A stretch of 64,000 nt of DNA from BPGX01 sp037447455 (GTDB lineage: Bacteria > Bacteroidota > Bacteroidia > B-17B0 > Aurantibacillaceae). Within the stretch, counting starts at the first letter, position 1; each line of letters opens with the position of its first letter. Below, piece after piece: positions 63,238 to 64,000 of this stretch. Below the pieces are notes generated by a model that saw nothing but the letters and a program-made list of their open reading frames with translations, had not been told where the DNA came from and did not search any database. The stretch covers positions 1 through 64,000 of the forward strand of contig JBBIGQ010000002.1 of NCBI GenBank assembly GCA_037447455.1, written 5' to 3'. The translations under genes and the position numbers were made by a program.

Positions 63238-64000
63238 TTATTTTTTGTGTTTACTTAAAAAATCCTGCCATTTATTTTTTATAGATTGCAACTCCTCATC
63301 GCTTAAAGAAATATAACCCACTTCACCAACCAATACATTTACTTTCTCTAAATAAAAATTAATAAACTCCTGTACTTCCTTTCGCTCAGCCGCTTTGTTG
63401 TTAATATAAATATACAAAGGTCTGGCTAAAGGTGAATAACTTCTATTTTTTACGGTTTCAACAGATGGTAACACAGGACCATTGCCATTATCAACGGCTA
63501 CCAATTTAATTTTATCTTTGTTTTCTTCATAATAAGCATATCCAAAAAATCCCAAAGCATTAACATCCGATGAAACCCCCTGCACCAACACATTATCATC
63601 TTCTGAAGACGTATAATCACCTCTGCTGCTATGTGCCTTACCAACAATAACTTCTGTAAAATAATCATAAGTACCACTTTCTACCCCAGCCCCATATAGG
63701 TGAATAGGTTCATTCGGCCATTCCGGACGAACTTGACTCCAATGTGTAATGACACCTTGTGCTTCCGGCTCCCATATTTTTTTAAGTTCAGATACTTTAA
63801 TATCCTTACACCAGTTGTTTTTAGGGTTTACCACTACTGCCATCCCATCAAATGCCACTTCTAATTCAATATATTCTATTCCATTGGCTTTAGCAATGCT
63901 ATCTTCAAATTTAGTAATCGGTCGTGAAGCATCGTTTATATCGGTTTCGCCGCGTACAAATTTTTTAAATCCACCACCCGTGCCCGATAAAGCAACGGCT
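63238..64000 (-). CDS. pstS: Phosphate-binding protein PstS, 3' part (5' end outside window)
   Basis: The frame is open to the end of the window, so the gene starts outside; the Met near 63858 is internal. The visible part has the phosphate-binding motifs SGTGGGFKKF and TDINDASRPI, then DGMAVVVNP and GAGVESGTYDYF, and further downstream RPLYIYIN. It delivers phosphate in the periplasm to PstC/PstA. The promoter and any Pho box lie beyond base 64000. Confidence 0.93.
   Translation of the reverse strand, partial: AVALSGTGGGFKKFVRGETDINDASRPITKFEDSIAKANGIEYIELEVAFDGMAVVVNPKNNWCKDIKVSELKKIWEPEAQGVITHWSQVRPEWPNEPIHLYGAGVESGTYDYFTEVIVGKAHSSRGDYTSSEDDNVLVQGVSSDVNALGFFGYAYYEENKDKIKLVAVDNGNGPVLPSVETVKNRSYSPLARPLYIYINNKAAERKEVQEFINFYLEKVNVLVGEVGYISLSDEELQSIKNKWQDFLSKHKK

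Noticed and set aside
1..64000. CRISPR arrays, rRNA, tRNA, prophage or insertion sequences
   Set aside because: No regularly spaced repeats, no rRNA or tRNA-like sequence in the gaps, and no transposase, integrase or phage structural gene was recognised on either strand.

Overview
The window is about 64 kb of a low-GC, densely packed bacterial chromosome from the phylum Bacteroidota. The evidence for this is a type IX secretion (T9SS) C-terminal sorting domain (1-804), a T9SS plug-type protein (52700-53974), Bacteroidota-type promoter -7 boxes (TAnnTTTG), few clear Shine-Dalgarno sites, KMO of the tryptophan-to-NAD route, a DoxX/thioredoxin fusion of the BT_3928 type, and the Bacteroidota forms of AddA and AddB. 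LPS (KdtA), lipid-linked glycan and O-antigen-type genes indicate a Gram-negative envelope. The genus cannot be fixed from sequence reading alone; a Chitinophagales/Sphingobacteriales-like or flavobacterial-like lineage is plausible. I found no rRNA, tRNA, CRISPR array, prophage or insertion sequence. No gap longer than about 300 bases lacks a gene or a gene remnant.

Layout. 1-2.7 kb: end of a T9SS cargo gene, a LEA14-like lipoprotein, and a sigma-factor-like gene coupled to a single-pass membrane protein. 2.7-10.7 kb: KMO, pirin and GDP-fucose synthase, then a membrane lipoprotein, a DoxX-thioredoxin protein with a CoA-type Nudix hydrolase, MsrB, a GNAT acyltransferase and a possible outer-membrane barrel. 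10.7-19.5 kb: KdtA, a diacylglycerol-kinase-like lipid kinase, polA-nadK-Sun-type RNA methyltransferase, a broken T9SS cargo remnant, and rpsP between two hairpin terminators. 19.6-30.2 kb: AddB, DUF3822-rsmD, and on the other strand a run of small membrane protein, Wzi/RemB-like barrel, WecA-like transferase and AddA.

30.3-44.4 kb: a decayed DNA methyltransferase, a conserved unknown protein, a TlpA-like thioredoxin, an overlapping mtgA - serine hydrolase - esterase run, glycosyltransferase - ECF sigma factor - rsmG, a saccharopine/alanine dehydrogenase-like enzyme, an S41 peptidase, then murB with an O-antigen polymerase-like protein and an acyltransferase. 44.4-50.8 kb: a pyruvate dehydrogenase operon (E1 alpha and E2) with a HEPN/nucleotidyltransferase toxin-antitoxin-like pair inside it, feoA-feoB and a biotin carrier protein. 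50.8-55.8 kb: a Tat-signal superoxide dismutase, queD, plsY, the T9SS plug, a DUF6973-like protein, purK and a 37-residue Cys-rich membrane peptide. 55.9-64 kb: polyphosphate kinase, Ppx/GppA phosphatase and the c-di-AMP synthase CdaA, facing the phosphate operon pstS-pstC-pstA-pstB-phoU; pstS runs off the window.

Most of the window is core metabolism and envelope biogenesis. The accessory elements are the HEPN/MNT pair inside the pdh operon, the methyltransferase remnant, the T9SS cargo remnant, and a few uncharacterised pairs (sigma-like/membrane protein, DUF3822-rsmD).
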